This document shows positions 1 to 8,587 of a stretch of DNA of 64,000 nucleotides, piece after piece. Below the pieces are notes generated by a model. The model had not been told where the DNA came from. It did not search any database and saw nothing but the letters and a program-made list of their open reading frames with translations. The translations under genes were made by a program, and so were the position numbers. Numbering within the stretch: the stretch's first letter is position 1; every line of letters begins with the position of its first letter. The stretch is from Tsukamurella tyrosinosolvens (GTDB lineage: Bacteria; Actinomycetota; Actinomycetes; Mycobacteriales; Mycobacteriaceae), in contig NZ_FNSA01000003.1 in NCBI RefSeq assembly GCF_900104775.1, positions 620,001 through 684,000 of the forward strand, given 5' to 3'.

Positions 1-222
1 AAGCCCGCCGAGATCGGTGCCGGAGCTCAGGCTCCCCAGGCAGCCGGCTCGTCGTTCCTGACGGTGGCCGAGGTCGCCACCCTCATGCGGGTGTCGAAGA
101 TGACGGTCTACCGCCTGGTGCACAACGGGGAGCTCCCCGCGGTGCGCGTGGGCCGGTCCTTCCGGGTCCACGAGAAGGCGGTCCACGACTACCTGCAGAC
201 CTCGTTCTTCGACGCGGGCTAG
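1..222 (+). CDS. Excisionase-family helix-turn-helix DNA-binding protein (3' part only)
   Basis: Only the last 73 residues are in the window; the start lies upstream. A low-complexity Ala/Gly/Gln stretch leads into an excisionase/MerR-like winged HTH: LTVAEVATLMRVS, then KMTVYRLVHNGELPAVRVG, ending with a basic wing (RSFRVHEKAVHDYL). This short domain is known to bind DNA in phage excisionases and in many actinobacterial chromosomal regulators. Its place directly before the bS22 gene matches the conserved mycobacterial order (Rv0500A-like), so I read it as a chromosomal regulator and not as phage-derived. Targets are unknown. Confidence 0.85.
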   Translation, partial: KPAEIGAGAQAPQAAGSSFLTVAEVATLMRVSKMTVYRLVHNGELPAVRVGRSFRVHEKAVHDYLQTSFFDAG

Positions 223-288
223 GCCCCGTCGGAGGACGTCAGCCGCGGCGGCGGCACGGGCGGATTTCGCCTGGGTCGCTGCGACGGG

Positions 289-294
289 TAAGGT
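289..294 (+). promoter_or_regulatory. Candidate -10 element for the bS22 gene
   Basis: TAAGGT fits the actinobacterial TANNNT -10 pattern and would place transcription start near 301, leaving a leader of about 80 bases before the bS22 start. No convincing -35 was seen. The rest of the 161-base gap after the HTH gene shows nothing else. Confidence 0.4.
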
Positions 295-383
295 AGAAGC
301 CTGCTGCGTGGACGCGGGGGCTCATCGGTACCCGGCCGCCGCGCACCGAACATGGCAATTCGATAGAGAGACGTGAGGAACCC

Positions 384-485
384 ATGGGTTCAGTGATCAA
401 GAAGCGCCGCAAGCGCATGTCGAAGAAGAAGCACCGCAAGCTGCTCCGCCGCACCCGGGTGCAGCGTAGGAAGCTCGGCAAGTAG
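384..485 (+). CDS. Small ribosomal subunit protein bS22 (AURKAIP1/COX24 domain)
   Basis: A 33-residue, extremely basic protein ([19 protein letters not shown]...) that matches the small AURKAIP1/COX24-domain protein found bound to mycobacterial 30S subunits and named bS22. More than half of the residues are Lys or Arg, as expected for an rRNA-binding peptide. GTGAGGA at 374-380 gives a ribosome binding site a few bases before the ATG. A strong hairpin follows the stop, so the gene is probably its own short transcription unit. Confidence 0.9.
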
Positions 486-509
486 GCCTTCTGGTCACAC
501 TTTCATGAG

Positions 510-541
510 AGCCCGCCCAGGATCTGGGCGGGCTTTCGTGT
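510..541 (+). terminator. Rho-independent terminator after the bS22 gene
   Basis: Perfect 9-bp stem AGCCCGCCC (510-518) / GGGCGGGCT (526-534) with a 7-base loop, followed by the T-rich TTCGTGTTT. Confidence 0.85.
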
Positions 542-560
542 TTCCGGTTACTCTTCAGTA

Positions 561-1643
561 ATGGGTGAGTCGGTCGTCAGCGCGCCGCGCGTCGTCATGG
601 TGACGGGCGCCTCCACGTTCGTGGGCGGCTACCTCGTGCGCCGGCTCGCGCAGCGCCCCGACATCGAGCGAGTGATCGGTGTGGACGCCGTGCCGCCGAC
701 CAAAGCGATGCACCGGCGGATGGAGCCCGCGGAGTTCATCCGCGTCGACTACCGCAGCCACATCTTCGGCAAGATCATGGCGACCAACGAGGTCGACACC
801 GTCGTGCACTGCTCGACGTCGGTCACCGACAACCACTTCCCGTCCGGGTCCACCAAGGACGCGATCGTCTTCGGCTCCATGCGGGTCTTCGCCGCGTGCC
901 AGAAGTCGGAGACGGTCAAGCGGGTGATCATGCGCTCGGCGACGCAGGTCTACGGCTCGCGCTCCCGCAACCCCGCGCTCATCACCGAGGACCTCGTCAG
1001 CGGCGCCGCGGCCAGCGGCCACCCGCGCGACCTGCTCGACGCCGAGGCCTACGCCCGCAGCATGGCCCGCCGCCGCACCGACATCGACCTCACGATCCTG
1101 CGCCTCGCGCCGATCCTGGGGCCCAACATCGAGACGCTGCTCGGCTCGCTGTTCGAGCGGCCCGTCGTGCCCTCCATCATCGGCCGCGACGCCCGGCTGC
1201 AACTGCTGCACCAGGACGACGCCCTCGGGGCCCTCGAGCACGCCGTGGTGGCCGGGAAGCCGGGCACGTACAACATCGCCGGCGACGGCGCGATCGCCAT
1301 GTCGCAGGCCATCCGCCTGTCCGGCCGGGTGCCGCTGCCCGTCGTGAAGCCCGCCTTCGGGCCGGCCGTCGCCGCGATCCGCGGCCGGGGCCGCGGCACG
1401 ACGGACAAGGTACAGCTCGCCTACCTGAGCTTCGGCAACGCCTTCGACACGACGCGCATGCGGAAGGAGCTCGGCTTCGAGCCGCGCTTCACCACGCGGC
1501 AGGCAATGGAAGACGCCGCACGCCACGGCCGCACAGAACCTACAATCGGTGTGGATTCGATCGTGGGCGTCGAGCAGCGGGTCGCCTCGCTGGCACGACG
1601 CCTCGCGGGAATCGGTTCCGAGTACGGCACGGCTGGACGGTAG
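561..1643 (+). CDS. NAD-dependent epimerase/dehydratase family protein (extended SDR, GalE2-like)
   Basis: 360 residues with the Rossmann fold of the extended short-chain dehydrogenase family: VVMVTGASTFVGG near residues 11-23, then VIGVDA, and a late LRLAPILGP segment typical of UDP-sugar epimerase-like proteins. Two family residues differ. The middle glycine of TGxxGxxG is Thr19, and the catalytic YxxxK position reads Y164-ARS-M168, so the active-site lysine is missing. Either the enzyme uses another residue or it has a non-catalytic NAD(P)-binding role. TACTCT sits at 549-554, six bases before the ATG, which supports this start and a leaderless mRNA. The acyltransferase follows after 4 bases, so the two are co-transcribed, as in the Rv0501-Rv0502 pair. 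Substrate unknown. Confidence 0.85.
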   Translation: MGESVVSAPRVVMVTGASTFVGGYLVRRLAQRPDIERVIGVDAVPPTKAMHRRMEPAEFIRVDYRSHIFGKIMATNEVDTVVHCSTSVTDNHFPSGSTKDAIVFGSMRVFAACQKSETVKRVIMRSATQVYGSRSRNPALITEDLVSGAAASGHPRDLLDAEAYARSMARRRTDIDLTILRLAPILGPNIETLLGSLFERPVVPSIIGRDARLQLLHQDDALGALEHAVVAGKPGTYNIAGDGAIAMSQAIRLSGRVPLPVVKPAFGPAVAAIRGRGRGTTDKVQLAYLSFGNAFDTTRMRKELGFEPRFTTRQAMEDAARHGRTEPTIGVDSIVGVEQRVASLARRLAGIGSEYGTAGR

Positions 1644-1647
1644 ACAC

Positions 1648-2715
1648 ATGACCAACGCTTCAGGCTCACAGCACGCGAAGGTGCTGCAGCTGCCCGTGTC
1701 CATCGACACCGCTCGCACCGAGGGGCGCGAGCGCGCGCAGCAGCGGCACCCGTCCGCGCTGACCGGCACCCCGGCACCGCCGGCCCCGCGCCGCGAGGCC
1801 ACGGTGCACGCCCTCAACCCCGACTACATCGCCGCCGCGCAGCCGGGCGAGCCCGGTCCGGGCTGGCGCGAGCGCGCCGCGGATTCGGTGGTCGACGGTG
1901 CCGCCTTCGTCCGCGAGCGGCTCACCGGCGACTACGACATCGACCCCTTCGGTTTCGATCCGCACCTGACCGACGCGCTCTTCCTGCCGGCGTTGCGGCC
2001 CGTCTACGACAAGTGGTTCCGGGTGGACACCACCGGTGCCGACAACCTGCCCCGCGAGGGCGGCGCGCTGTTGGTGGCGAACCACTCCGGCGTCATCCCG
2101 CTCGACGGGCTGATGTCGGCCGTCGCGGTGCACGACAATCACCCCGACCAGCGGCACCTGCGCCTGTTGGCCGCCGACCTGGCCTTCGAGTACCCGTTCA
2201 TCGGTGAGGTCGCCCGCAAGATGGGCGCCACCGTCGCCTGCAACGCCGACGCCGAGGCGCTCCTCACGCGCGGTGAGCTCGTCGCCGTGTGGCCCGAGGG
2301 CTTCAAGGGCATCGGCAAGCTCTACCGCGACCGCTACAAGCTGCAGCGCTTCGGCCGCGGCGGCTTCGTGACCGCGGCGATCCGCGCCGGCGTCCCGATC
2401 ATCCCGGTGTCCATCGTGGGCGCCGAGGAGATCTACCCGATGCTGGCCGACGTCAAGCCCGTCGCCCGGTTGCTGGGCCTGCCCTACGCGCCGATCACGC
2501 CGCTGTTCCCGTGGCTCGGCCCGCTGGGCATGGTGCCGCTGCCGTCGAAGTGGCACATCGAGTTCGGCGAGCCCATCGCGACCGACCGCTTCACCGAGGC
2601 CGACGCCGACGACCCCATGGTCGTCTTCGAGCTCACCGACAACGTCCGCGAGACCATCCAGCAGTCCCTCTACCGCATCCTCGCGCGCCGGAAGAACATC
2701 TTCCAGGACTTCTGA
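1648..2715 (+). CDS. Lysophospholipid acyltransferase-family protein (PlsC/MGAT-like)
   Basis: 355 residues from the ATG four bases after the epimerase stop; an in-frame upstream start at 1549 would overlap the epimerase and has no similarity support. Residues 1-100 are Pro/Ala-rich and probably disordered. The acyltransferase domain follows, with NHSGVIPLDG (His146, Asp153), a WPEG block (AVWPEGFKGIGK) and a PIIPVSIVGAEEIYP block. The His-Asp spacing is HX6D and not the classical HX4D, as in the MGAT/DGAT2-like branch of the LPLAT superfamily. A role in acylating a lysolipid or glycerol backbone at the membrane is inferred; substrate unknown. Closest syntenic match is Rv0502. Confidence 0.85.
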   Translation: MTNASGSQHAKVLQLPVSIDTARTEGRERAQQRHPSALTGTPAPPAPRREATVHALNPDYIAAAQPGEPGPGWRERAADSVVDGAAFVRERLTGDYDIDPFGFDPHLTDALFLPALRPVYDKWFRVDTTGADNLPREGGALLVANHSGVIPLDGLMSAVAVHDNHPDQRHLRLLAADLAFEYPFIGEVARKMGATVACNADAEALLTRGELVAVWPEGFKGIGKLYRDRYKLQRFGRGGFVTAAIRAGVPIIPVSIVGAEEIYPMLADVKPVARLLGLPYAPITPLFPWLGPLGMVPLPSKWHIEFGEPIATDRFTEADADDPMVVFELTDNVRETIQQSLYRILARRKNIFQDF

Positions 2716-2820
2716 GCGTCGGGCACCGTCGGTCCGGTCCGGCGGGGCAGGGCGGCAGGGGTGCCCACGTCGGGCTGTCGGCTCGTCGGGTTCGCGCGGC
2801 GCCAGTACTGCTTCGTGTTC

Positions 2821-2978
2821 GTCCCCCGCGCGGCGCCGAAAGGCGACTCCGACGTTCGTTCCCCCATGAGACGCCGCTCGTGCGGTGGGGGAGCGGCCGT
2901 CCCCCACGCGGCGCCGATTCCCCCACCGGACGCCGGCTCTCCCTCGCTCCACGCCGATTCCCCCACGGCACACCGGCT
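2821..2978. repeat. Degenerate ~21-bp repeat cluster in a convergent intergenic gap
   Basis: The 459-base gap 2716-3174 lies between two convergent genes and holds no convincing gene. Inside it are six imperfect copies of a unit close to KTCCCCCAYGCGGCGCCGAT, starting at 2821, 2859, 2899, 2918, 2939 and 2958. The last four are almost head-to-tail at a 19-21 base period. An inverted partial copy (GGTGGGGGA) lies near 2884-2892. The part from about 3030 to 3130 is less GC-rich and without obvious signals. Open frames crossing the gap encode repetitive Arg/Pro/Ser peptides and look spurious. Confidence 0.65.
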
Positions 2979-3174
2979 ACCGCCGGAGTTGCCTGCGGTT
3001 TCGCCGGAGGCGACCTGCGATTTGGTCGCCGAATCCGCTAACAATCGCCGGTCCGGCGGCCGTCTCTCCGAACGGCGAGCCATCACCCGGCGGCGAACTG
3101 GCGTTATTCAGTATCTGTATGGGCATCGCGCGATGACACCAACCGCGATGGCGGGCACCGTCGAACTCGAGGGA

Positions 3175-4068
3175 CTAGTCGTCGCTGAAGTGCTTGATCA
3201 GCGCGGCGGCGCCGCCGACGGCGACGCCGACGCCGATGGCGGTGGGGACGCCGATCTTGGCGGCCTTGCGGCCGGTGCGGTAGTCGCGGATCTCCCAGCC
3301 CCGCACGCGCGCGACGTCGCGCAGGTCGGAGTCCGGGTTGATGGCGACGGCGGTGCCCACCAGGGAGAGCATCGGCACGTCGTTGTGCGAGTCGCTGTAG
3401 GCGGTGCAGCGCTTGAGATTCAGGCCCTCGCGGATCGCCAGCGACCGGACGGCGTGCGCCTTGCCCAGGCCGTGCAGGATGTCGCCGACGAGCTTGCCGG
3501 TGAACACCCCGTCCTGCGACTCCGCGACGGTGCCGAGCGCGCCGGTGAGCCCGAGCCGGTCGGCGATGGTCTGCGCCAGCTCGACGGGGGTGGCGGTCAC
3601 CAGCCACACCTGCTGGCCGGCGTCGAGGTGCATCTGCGCCAGCGCACGCGTGCCCGGCCAGATCTTGTCGGCGATGATCTCGTCGTAGATCTCCTCGCCG
3701 ACGGCCTTGAGTTCCTCGGTGGACCGGCCGGCGATGAACGACAGCGCCTTCTCGCGCCCGGCGGCGACGTCCTCGCTGTTCTCCTTGCCCGTGAGCCGGA
3801 ACTTGGCCTGTGCCCACACGGCCGAGGCCAGGTCGGAGTAGGAGAAGTAGTTGCGCGCGGCGAGGCCGCGGGCGAAGTGCACGATCGACGCGCCCTGCAC
3901 CATCGTGTTGTCGACGTCGAAGAAGGCGGCGGCGGTGAGGTCCGGCGGCACCTGGCCGTCCTCGCGGCCCTCCTTCTCGAGCAGCAGCGAATGGGCGGCG
4001 TCAGCGCTCGCCTCGCCCGCCGCGCTCTGCCGTTGTTCGTCGGCGCTGGCCTGGTCGGACAAGAACAC
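3175..4068 (-). CDS. HAD-superfamily IB phosphatase (SerB1-like)
   Basis: 297 residues with all four HAD motifs: DVDNT (nucleophile Asp51 and acid Asp53), the VTATP threonine motif, a conserved Lys in HGLGKAHAV, and [11 protein letters not shown] with the metal-binding aspartates. This is the IB group containing phosphoserine phosphatases and related small-molecule phosphatases. A glycine/valine-rich hydrophobic tail ([15 protein letters not shown]) could anchor the C-terminus to the membrane. The annotated GTG start sits directly on a GGGGAGG sequence; a TTG at 4062, five bases after it, is the better ribosomal start. Neighbours match Rv0505c. The exact substrate cannot be read from sequence, so phosphoserine is only a possibility. 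Confidence 0.85.
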   Translation of the reverse strand: MFLSDQASADEQRQSAAGEASADAAHSLLLEKEGREDGQVPPDLTAAAFFDVDNTMVQGASIVHFARGLAARNYFSYSDLASAVWAQAKFRLTGKENSEDVAAGREKALSFIAGRSTEELKAVGEEIYDEIIADKIWPGTRALAQMHLDAGQQVWLVTATPVELAQTIADRLGLTGALGTVAESQDGVFTGKLVGDILHGLGKAHAVRSLAIREGLNLKRCTAYSDSHNDVPMLSLVGTAVAINPDSDLRDVARVRGWEIRDYRTGRKAAKIGVPTAIGVGVAVGGAAALIKHFSDD

Positions 4069-4151
4069 CTCCCCACTCGCGTGATCCCACGTGCGTGATC
4101 TCCCCTCAACCTTAGCGGCGCGCGCCGCCCTCGGGGTGGGACACTCGGCAC

Positions 4152-4409
4152 ATGTCCGTGATCACGCTGCTCACCAGGGAGGGGTGCGGGATGTGCGCCC
4201 GCGCCCACGACGAGCTCACCGCACTCGTCGACGAACTCCGCGCCGCCGAACGCCCCGTCGACTACCGGCAGCTCGACGTCGACGCGCCCGGCAACACCGA
4301 GTACCGCGGCGAGTACGGCGACATGCTGCCGGTCGTCCTGCTCGACGGGGAACAGCACAGCTACTGGGAAGCGGACATTCCGCAGCTCCGGGCGGATATC
4401 CTCGGGTGA
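4152..4409 (+). CDS. Glutaredoxin-like thiol-disulfide protein
   Basis: 85 residues forming a minimal thioredoxin-fold domain: [15 protein letters not shown] with the redox pair Cys12/Cys15, then a PVVLLDG strand containing the conserved cis-proline. This matches the DUF836/glutaredoxin-like family and the syntenic Rv0508. It probably transfers electrons in the cytoplasm, with mycothiol or thioredoxin as partner (inferred). No good Shine-Dalgarno site is visible; GACACT six bases before the ATG is a near match to the leaderless -10 pattern seen elsewhere in the window. Confidence 0.85.
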   Translation: MSVITLLTREGCGMCARAHDELTALVDELRAAERPVDYRQLDVDAPGNTEYRGEYGDMLPVVLLDGEQHSYWEADIPQLRADILG

Positions 4410-4490
4410 ACGACCCTCGCGGGTGACGTGCCGTCACCTGCACGGGTGAGGTGAGGCTGTGCGCGTTTTCCCATTTCAGGGGATGCGGGG

Positions 4491-4523
4491 TACCGTGCCT
4501 TAACGGGAAACTACGGACTGTAG
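4491..4523 (+). promoter_or_regulatory. hemA promoter and candidate operator palindrome
   Basis: TACCGT at 4491-4496 is a candidate -10, giving a start near 4503. Just downstream, CTACGGACTGTAG (4511-4523) is a 4-bp inverted repeat followed by TT. A nearly identical element lies before hemL at 33446-33458, at almost the same distance from its start codon (34 here, 35 there). No regulator has been assigned to it. Confidence 0.5.
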
Positions 4524-4557
4524 TTCACTCGTCATGATCTTCGAAGGAGCAGCGAGG

Positions 4558-5895
4558 GTGTCGGTTCTGCTGTTCGGCGCGTCGCACCGCAGCGCGCCGG
4601 TGTCGGTCCTCGAGAAACTGGCGATCACCGAGACCGATCGTCCCAAGGTGCTGGCGCAGCTCATGGAGTCGCCCCACATCGACGAGGTCATGGTCGTCAC
4701 CACCTGCAACCGCGTCGAGATCTACGCCGTCGTCGAGGCCTTCCACCCCGCCCTGGAAGCCGTCTCCGACGTCCTGTCCGCCCGCTCCGGCCTCACCATC
4801 AACGAGCTCAGCAAGCACGCCTTCGTGCGCTACTCCGAGGCCGCCGTCCAGCACCTCTTCTCCGTGGCCTCGGGCCTCGATTCGATGGTCGTCGGCGAGC
4901 AGCAGATCCTCGGCCAGATCCGCGGCGCCTACGCCGCCTCCGACGAGCACCAGGTCGCGGGCCGCGTGGTCCACGACCTCGCGCAGCGCGCCCTGCACGT
5001 GGGCAAGCGCGTGCACACCGACACCGGCATCGACAAGGCCGGCGCCTCCGTCGTCTCCGTCGCCCTCGACCGCGCGCAGGCCATCCTCGGCGCGCAGGGC
5101 GGCTCGCTGCAGCGCGCCGTCGTCGTGGGCGCGGGCGCCATGGGCGGCCTCGGCGTCGCGCACCTGGCCCGCGCCGGCGCCGTCGACGTCACCGTCGCCA
5201 ACCGCACCGAGGACAAGGCGGCGCGGCTCGCGCAGGCCGCCCTCGACGCCGGGGTCGACGGTGCGCGGTCCGTCGCCATGGACGGCCTCGTGGCCGCCCT
5301 CGCCGCCGCCGACGTGCTCATCGCCTGCACGGGCGCCGTGGGCAGCGTCGTGAGCCTCGCCGACGTGCACTCCGCGCTGGCGCAGCGCACCGTCGGCACC
5401 GATCTCGTGGTGTGCGACCTGGGCCTGCCCCGGGACGTGGACCCGGCCGTCGCCGGGCTGCCGGGCGTGGCCGTCATCGACATCGACGCGCTTTCCCGCG
5501 AGCCGGGTACGCAGGCCGCCGAGGAGGACGCCGAGAAGGCCCGCCGGATCGTCTCCGACGAGCTCGCCGAGTACCTCTCCGCGCAGCGCTCCGCCGAGGT
5601 CACCCCGACCGTGACGGCGCTCCGCCGCCGCGCCGCCGAGGTGGTGGAAGCCGAACTGCTGCGGCTGGATTCGCGCCTCCCGAGCCTGGAGGGCACGGAC
5701 CGGGACGAGGTGGCGCAGACGGTGCGCCGCGTCGTCGACAAGCTCCTGCACGCCCCGACGGTGCGCGTCAAACAACTGGCCGCCACCCCGGGGGGCGACT
5801 CCTACGCGGAGGCGCTGCGCGAGCTCTTCGAACTCAAGCCGGGCGCCACGGGCGCCGTCTCCGCGACCGAAGGATCCGACGACCGAAGTGTCTGA
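4558..5895 (+). CDS. hemA: Glutamyl-tRNA reductase
   Basis: Reduces glutamyl-tRNA to glutamate-1-semialdehyde with NADPH, the first committed step of tetrapyrrole synthesis. 445 residues. The N-terminal catalytic domain has [10 protein letters not shown] with the nucleophile Cys50; the [17 protein letters not shown] block and the NADPH-binding [13 protein letters not shown] follow, then the C-terminal dimerisation helix. I chose GTG at 4558 because AAGGAG (4544-4549) lies eight bases before it; an in-frame ATG at 4534 would add eight non-conserved residues. The stop overlaps hemC by eight bases, so hemA-hemC-hemD-hemB form one operon. Control may act through the palindrome at 4511-4523. Confidence 0.97.
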   Translation: MSVLLFGASHRSAPVSVLEKLAITETDRPKVLAQLMESPHIDEVMVVTTCNRVEIYAVVEAFHPALEAVSDVLSARSGLTINELSKHAFVRYSEAAVQHLFSVASGLDSMVVGEQQILGQIRGAYAASDEHQVAGRVVHDLAQRALHVGKRVHTDTGIDKAGASVVSVALDRAQAILGAQGGSLQRAVVVGAGAMGGLGVAHLARAGAVDVTVANRTEDKAARLAQAALDAGVDGARSVAMDGLVAALAAADVLIACTGAVGSVVSLADVHSALAQRTVGTDLVVCDLGLPRDVDPAVAGLPGVAVIDIDALSREPGTQAAEEDAEKARRIVSDELAEYLSAQRSAEVTPTVTALRRRAAEVVEAELLRLDSRLPSLEGTDRDEVAQTVRRVVDKLLHAPTVRVKQLAATPGGDSYAEALRELFELKPGATGAVSATEGSDDRSV

Positions 5896-6838
5896 AGTGA
5901 CCACGCCATCCGTTCCGAACCCCATCCGCATCGGCACCCGCGGCTCGCTGCTGGCGACCACGCAGGCCGGCACCGTGCGCGACGCGCTGATCGCGGCGGG
6001 GCACCCCGCCGAGCTGGTCATCGTGACCACGCCGGGCGACCTGAGCTCCGATCCGGTCGAGAAGATCGGCGTCGGCGTCTTCACCTCCGCGCTGCGCGAC
6101 GCGCTCGCGAACGACGAGGTCGACGTGGCCGTGCACTCGTACAAGGACCTGCCCACCGCGCCCGACGACCGGCTCTCGATGCCCGCCGTGCCGCCCCGCG
6201 AGGACTCGCGCGACGCCCTCGTGGCGCGCGACGGCCTGGTCCTGGGGGAGCTGCCGGCGGGATCCGTGGTCGGTACCTCCAGCCCGCGGCGAGCCACACA
6301 GCTTAACGCACTGGGTCTTGGTTTGGAAATCCGCCCCCTACGAGGCAACCTTGACTCTCGGTTACGCAAAGTAGCGGACGGCGAACTCGACGCGATCGTG
6401 GTCGCCCTCGCCGGACTCAAGCGGATCGGTCGCCACAACGAGGTGACGGAGGCGCTGGATCCGGTGCAGATGCTGCCGGCGCCCGCACAGGGCGCACTCG
6501 CGGTGGAGTGCCGACGCGACGATGCGGAACTGCATTCCGTGCTCTCCGGCCTGGACGATCCGGTCACGCGCGCGGCGGTCACCGCCGAGCGCGCCCTCCT
6601 CGCCGAGCTGGAGGCCGGGTGTACCGCACCCGTCGGTGCGATCGCGGAAGTCGTCGAGTCCCTCGACGACGACGGTCGGATCTTCGAGGAGCTGTCGTTG
6701 CGCGGCATCGCGCTCGCGGCGGACGGCTCCGATTCGGTCCGCGCCTCCGTGGTCGGCCCGGTGGGCGACGCCGGCGCGCTGGGCATCGCGCTGGCACGGG
6801 AGCTGCTCGACCTGGGCGCACGCGACCTGCTCGCGTAG
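5888..6838 (+). CDS. hemC: Hydroxymethylbilane synthase (porphobilinogen deaminase)
   Basis: Polymerises four porphobilinogen molecules into hydroxymethylbilane using a covalent dipyrromethane cofactor. 316 residues. Visible landmarks are [11 protein letters not shown], the catalytic Asp87 in HSYKDLPT, the Arg-rich [11 protein letters not shown] and [12 protein letters not shown] segments that bind cofactor and substrate, and the cofactor-attachment Cys245 in [10 protein letters not shown]. The GTG start overlaps hemA by eight bases. One oddity: codons for residues 139-162 (6302-6373) use many codons rare in this genome (CTT, TTG, CTA, CGA, TTA, AAA, GTA), with third-position GC of about 46% by my count, while the flanks are near 90%. 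Confidence 0.97.
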   Translation: MSEVTTPSVPNPIRIGTRGSLLATTQAGTVRDALIAAGHPAELVIVTTPGDLSSDPVEKIGVGVFTSALRDALANDEVDVAVHSYKDLPTAPDDRLSMPAVPPREDSRDALVARDGLVLGELPAGSVVGTSSPRRATQLNALGLGLEIRPLRGNLDSRLRKVADGELDAIVVALAGLKRIGRHNEVTEALDPVQMLPAPAQGALAVECRRDDAELHSVLSGLDDPVTRAAVTAERALLAELEAGCTAPVGAIAEVVESLDDDGRIFEELSLRGIALAADGSDSVRASVVGPVGDAGALGIALARELLDLGARDLLA

Positions 6839-6864
6839 CACCCGCAACTACTGGGAGCCGATAC

Positions 6865-8577
6865 ATGAGCCGCACTGCACAGTCCGCGAAGGCCGACACG
6901 GCAGCCGACACCGACACGGTGTCCGCGCGCGTCGCCGCGAAGACGAACAAGCCCGCCCGGGGCCGGGCGGTGGCACCGGGCCGCATCACCTTCGTGGGAT
7001 CCGGCCCGGGAGATCCGGGGCTCCTCACCCTGCGCGCAGAGCAGACTATCGCGGGCGCCCGGACGGTCTACACCGACCCCGACGTTCCGCAGACCGTCGT
7101 CGACATGGTGGGCACCGCGCTGCCGGCCGAGCCCGTCGAGGCCGACGAGGACGCCGCCGACGGCACCGCCGCCAAGGGCCGCAAGGGCGAGCCCGCCGTG
7201 CGCAACCCCGCCACCGTCGCGCCCGCGCTCGGCGAGCCCGCCGAGGTCGCCAAGACCCTGCTGGCGCAGGCCCGCCACGGCCTCGACGTCGTGCGCCTCG
7301 TCGCCGGTGACCCGCTGTCGTCCGACGCGGTGCTGGCCGAGGTCAACGCCGTCGCCCGCACGCAGATCGCCTTCGAGATCGTTCCGGGCCTGGCGCCCGC
7401 GACGGCCGTCCCCACCTACGCCGGCATGGCGCTGGGCTCGGCGCACACCGAGGCCGACGTGCGCGGCGAGGTCGACTGGGCGGCGCTGGCCGCGGCCCCG
7501 TCGCCCCTGGTCCTGAGCGCGACCGCCGAGCACCTCGCCGACACCGCCTCCGCGCTGGTCGAGAACGGCCTCGCGCCGCAGACCCCGGTGGCCGTGACCG
7601 CGCAGGGCTCGACCTGCAAGCAGAAGACCGTCGAGGCCACCCTGGCCACGCTGAACGAGGCCGGCGCGGGCCTGCCCGGCCCGCTCGTGGTCACCGTCGG
7701 CAAGGTCGTGGGCCAGCGGAACAAGCTCTCCTGGTGGGAGTCGCGCGCGCTGTACGGCTGGACCGTGCTCGTGCCCCGCACCAAGGACCAGGCCGCCGAG
7801 ATGTCGAACCGGCTGCGCGCCCACGGGTCCATCCCGATGGAGGTCCCGACCATCGCCGTCGAGCCGCCCCGCAGCCCCGCGCAGATGGAGCGCGCGGTCA
7901 AGGGCCTCGTCGACGGCCGCTACCAGTGGGTGGTCTTCACCTCCACGAACGCCGTGCGCGCCGTGTGGGAGAAGTTCATCGAGTTCGGCCTGGACGCCCG
8001 CGCCTTCTCCGGCGTGAAGATCGCCTGCGTCGGCGAGCAGACCGCCGCCAAGGTCCGCGCCTTCGGCATCGAGCCGGAGCTGCTGCCCACGGGCGAGCAG
8101 TCCAGCCTGGGCATGCTCGAGGTCTTCCCGCCCTTCGACGACGTCTTCGACCCGGTCAACCGCGTCCTGCTGCCGCGCGCCGACATCGCCACCGAGACGC
8201 TCGCCGAGGGCCTGCGCGACCGTGGCTGGGAGATCGACGACGTGACCGCGTACCGCACGGTGCGCGCCGCGCCGCCGCCCGCCTCGACCCGCGAGATGAT
8301 CAAGTCCGGCGACTTCGACGCGGTCTGCTTCACCTCCAGCTCGACGGTGCGCAACCTGGTCGGCATCGCCGGCAAGCCGCACGCCCGCACCATCGTCGCG
8401 TGCATCGGCCCGAAGACGGCCGAGACCGCGATCGAGTTCGGCCTGCGGGTGGACGTGCAGCCGGAGACCGCGTCGGTGGAGGACCTCGTCGAGGCCCTCG
8501 CCGCGCACGCCTCCCGGCTCCGCGCGGAGGGCGCGCTGCCCCCGCCGCGGAAGAAGCCGCGCCGCTCGCGCTCGTAG
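6865..8577 (+). CDS. hemD: Uroporphyrinogen-III synthase fused to a uroporphyrinogen-III C-methyltransferase-like domain
   Basis: 570 residues with two domains. Residues ~40-295 resemble the SUMT/CobA tetrapyrrole methylase fold ([55 protein letters not shown]). Residues ~300-545 are the HemD synthase ([42 protein letters not shown]), which cyclises and inverts ring D to give uroporphyrinogen III. The methylase half may be degenerate: an acidic/Ala insertion follows the first strand, and the family does not always show activity. The C-terminus is a basic tail. The ATG at 6865 has GGGAG seven bases upstream; 26 bases separate it from hemC. The stop codon TAG is part of the likely hemB -10. Confidence 0.93.
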   Translation: MSRTAQSAKADTAADTDTVSARVAAKTNKPARGRAVAPGRITFVGSGPGDPGLLTLRAEQTIAGARTVYTDPDVPQTVVDMVGTALPAEPVEADEDAADGTAAKGRKGEPAVRNPATVAPALGEPAEVAKTLLAQARHGLDVVRLVAGDPLSSDAVLAEVNAVARTQIAFEIVPGLAPATAVPTYAGMALGSAHTEADVRGEVDWAALAAAPSPLVLSATAEHLADTASALVENGLAPQTPVAVTAQGSTCKQKTVEATLATLNEAGAGLPGPLVVTVGKVVGQRNKLSWWESRALYGWTVLVPRTKDQAAEMSNRLRAHGSIPMEVPTIAVEPPRSPAQMERAVKGLVDGRYQWVVFTSTNAVRAVWEKFIEFGLDARAFSGVKIACVGEQTAAKVRAFGIEPELLPTGEQSSLGMLEVFPPFDDVFDPVNRVLLPRADIATETLAEGLRDRGWEIDDVTAYRTVRAAPPPASTREMIKSGDFDAVCFTSSSTVRNLVGIAGKPHARTIVACIGPKTAETAIEFGLRVDVQPETASVEDLVEALAAHASRLRAEGALPPPRKKPRRSRS

Positions 8578-8587
8578 ACTGGGCGGC

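Noticed and set aside
1-222. Phage excisionase marking an integrated element
   Set aside because: No integrase, attachment repeats or phage genes are near, and the gene order matches the conserved chromosomal locus.
2821-2978. CRISPR array
   Set aside because: Units are degenerate and nearly contiguous without unique spacers, and no cas gene is present.
2670-3136. Small genes inside the 2716-3174 gap
   Set aside because: Several frames are open on both strands but all translate into repetitive Arg/Pro/Ser peptides following the DNA repeats, without start signals.
6865-7700. Separate cobA gene upstream of hemD
   Set aside because: The methylase-like region is in one continuous frame with the HemD domain, with no stop or internal start signal, so it is a fusion.
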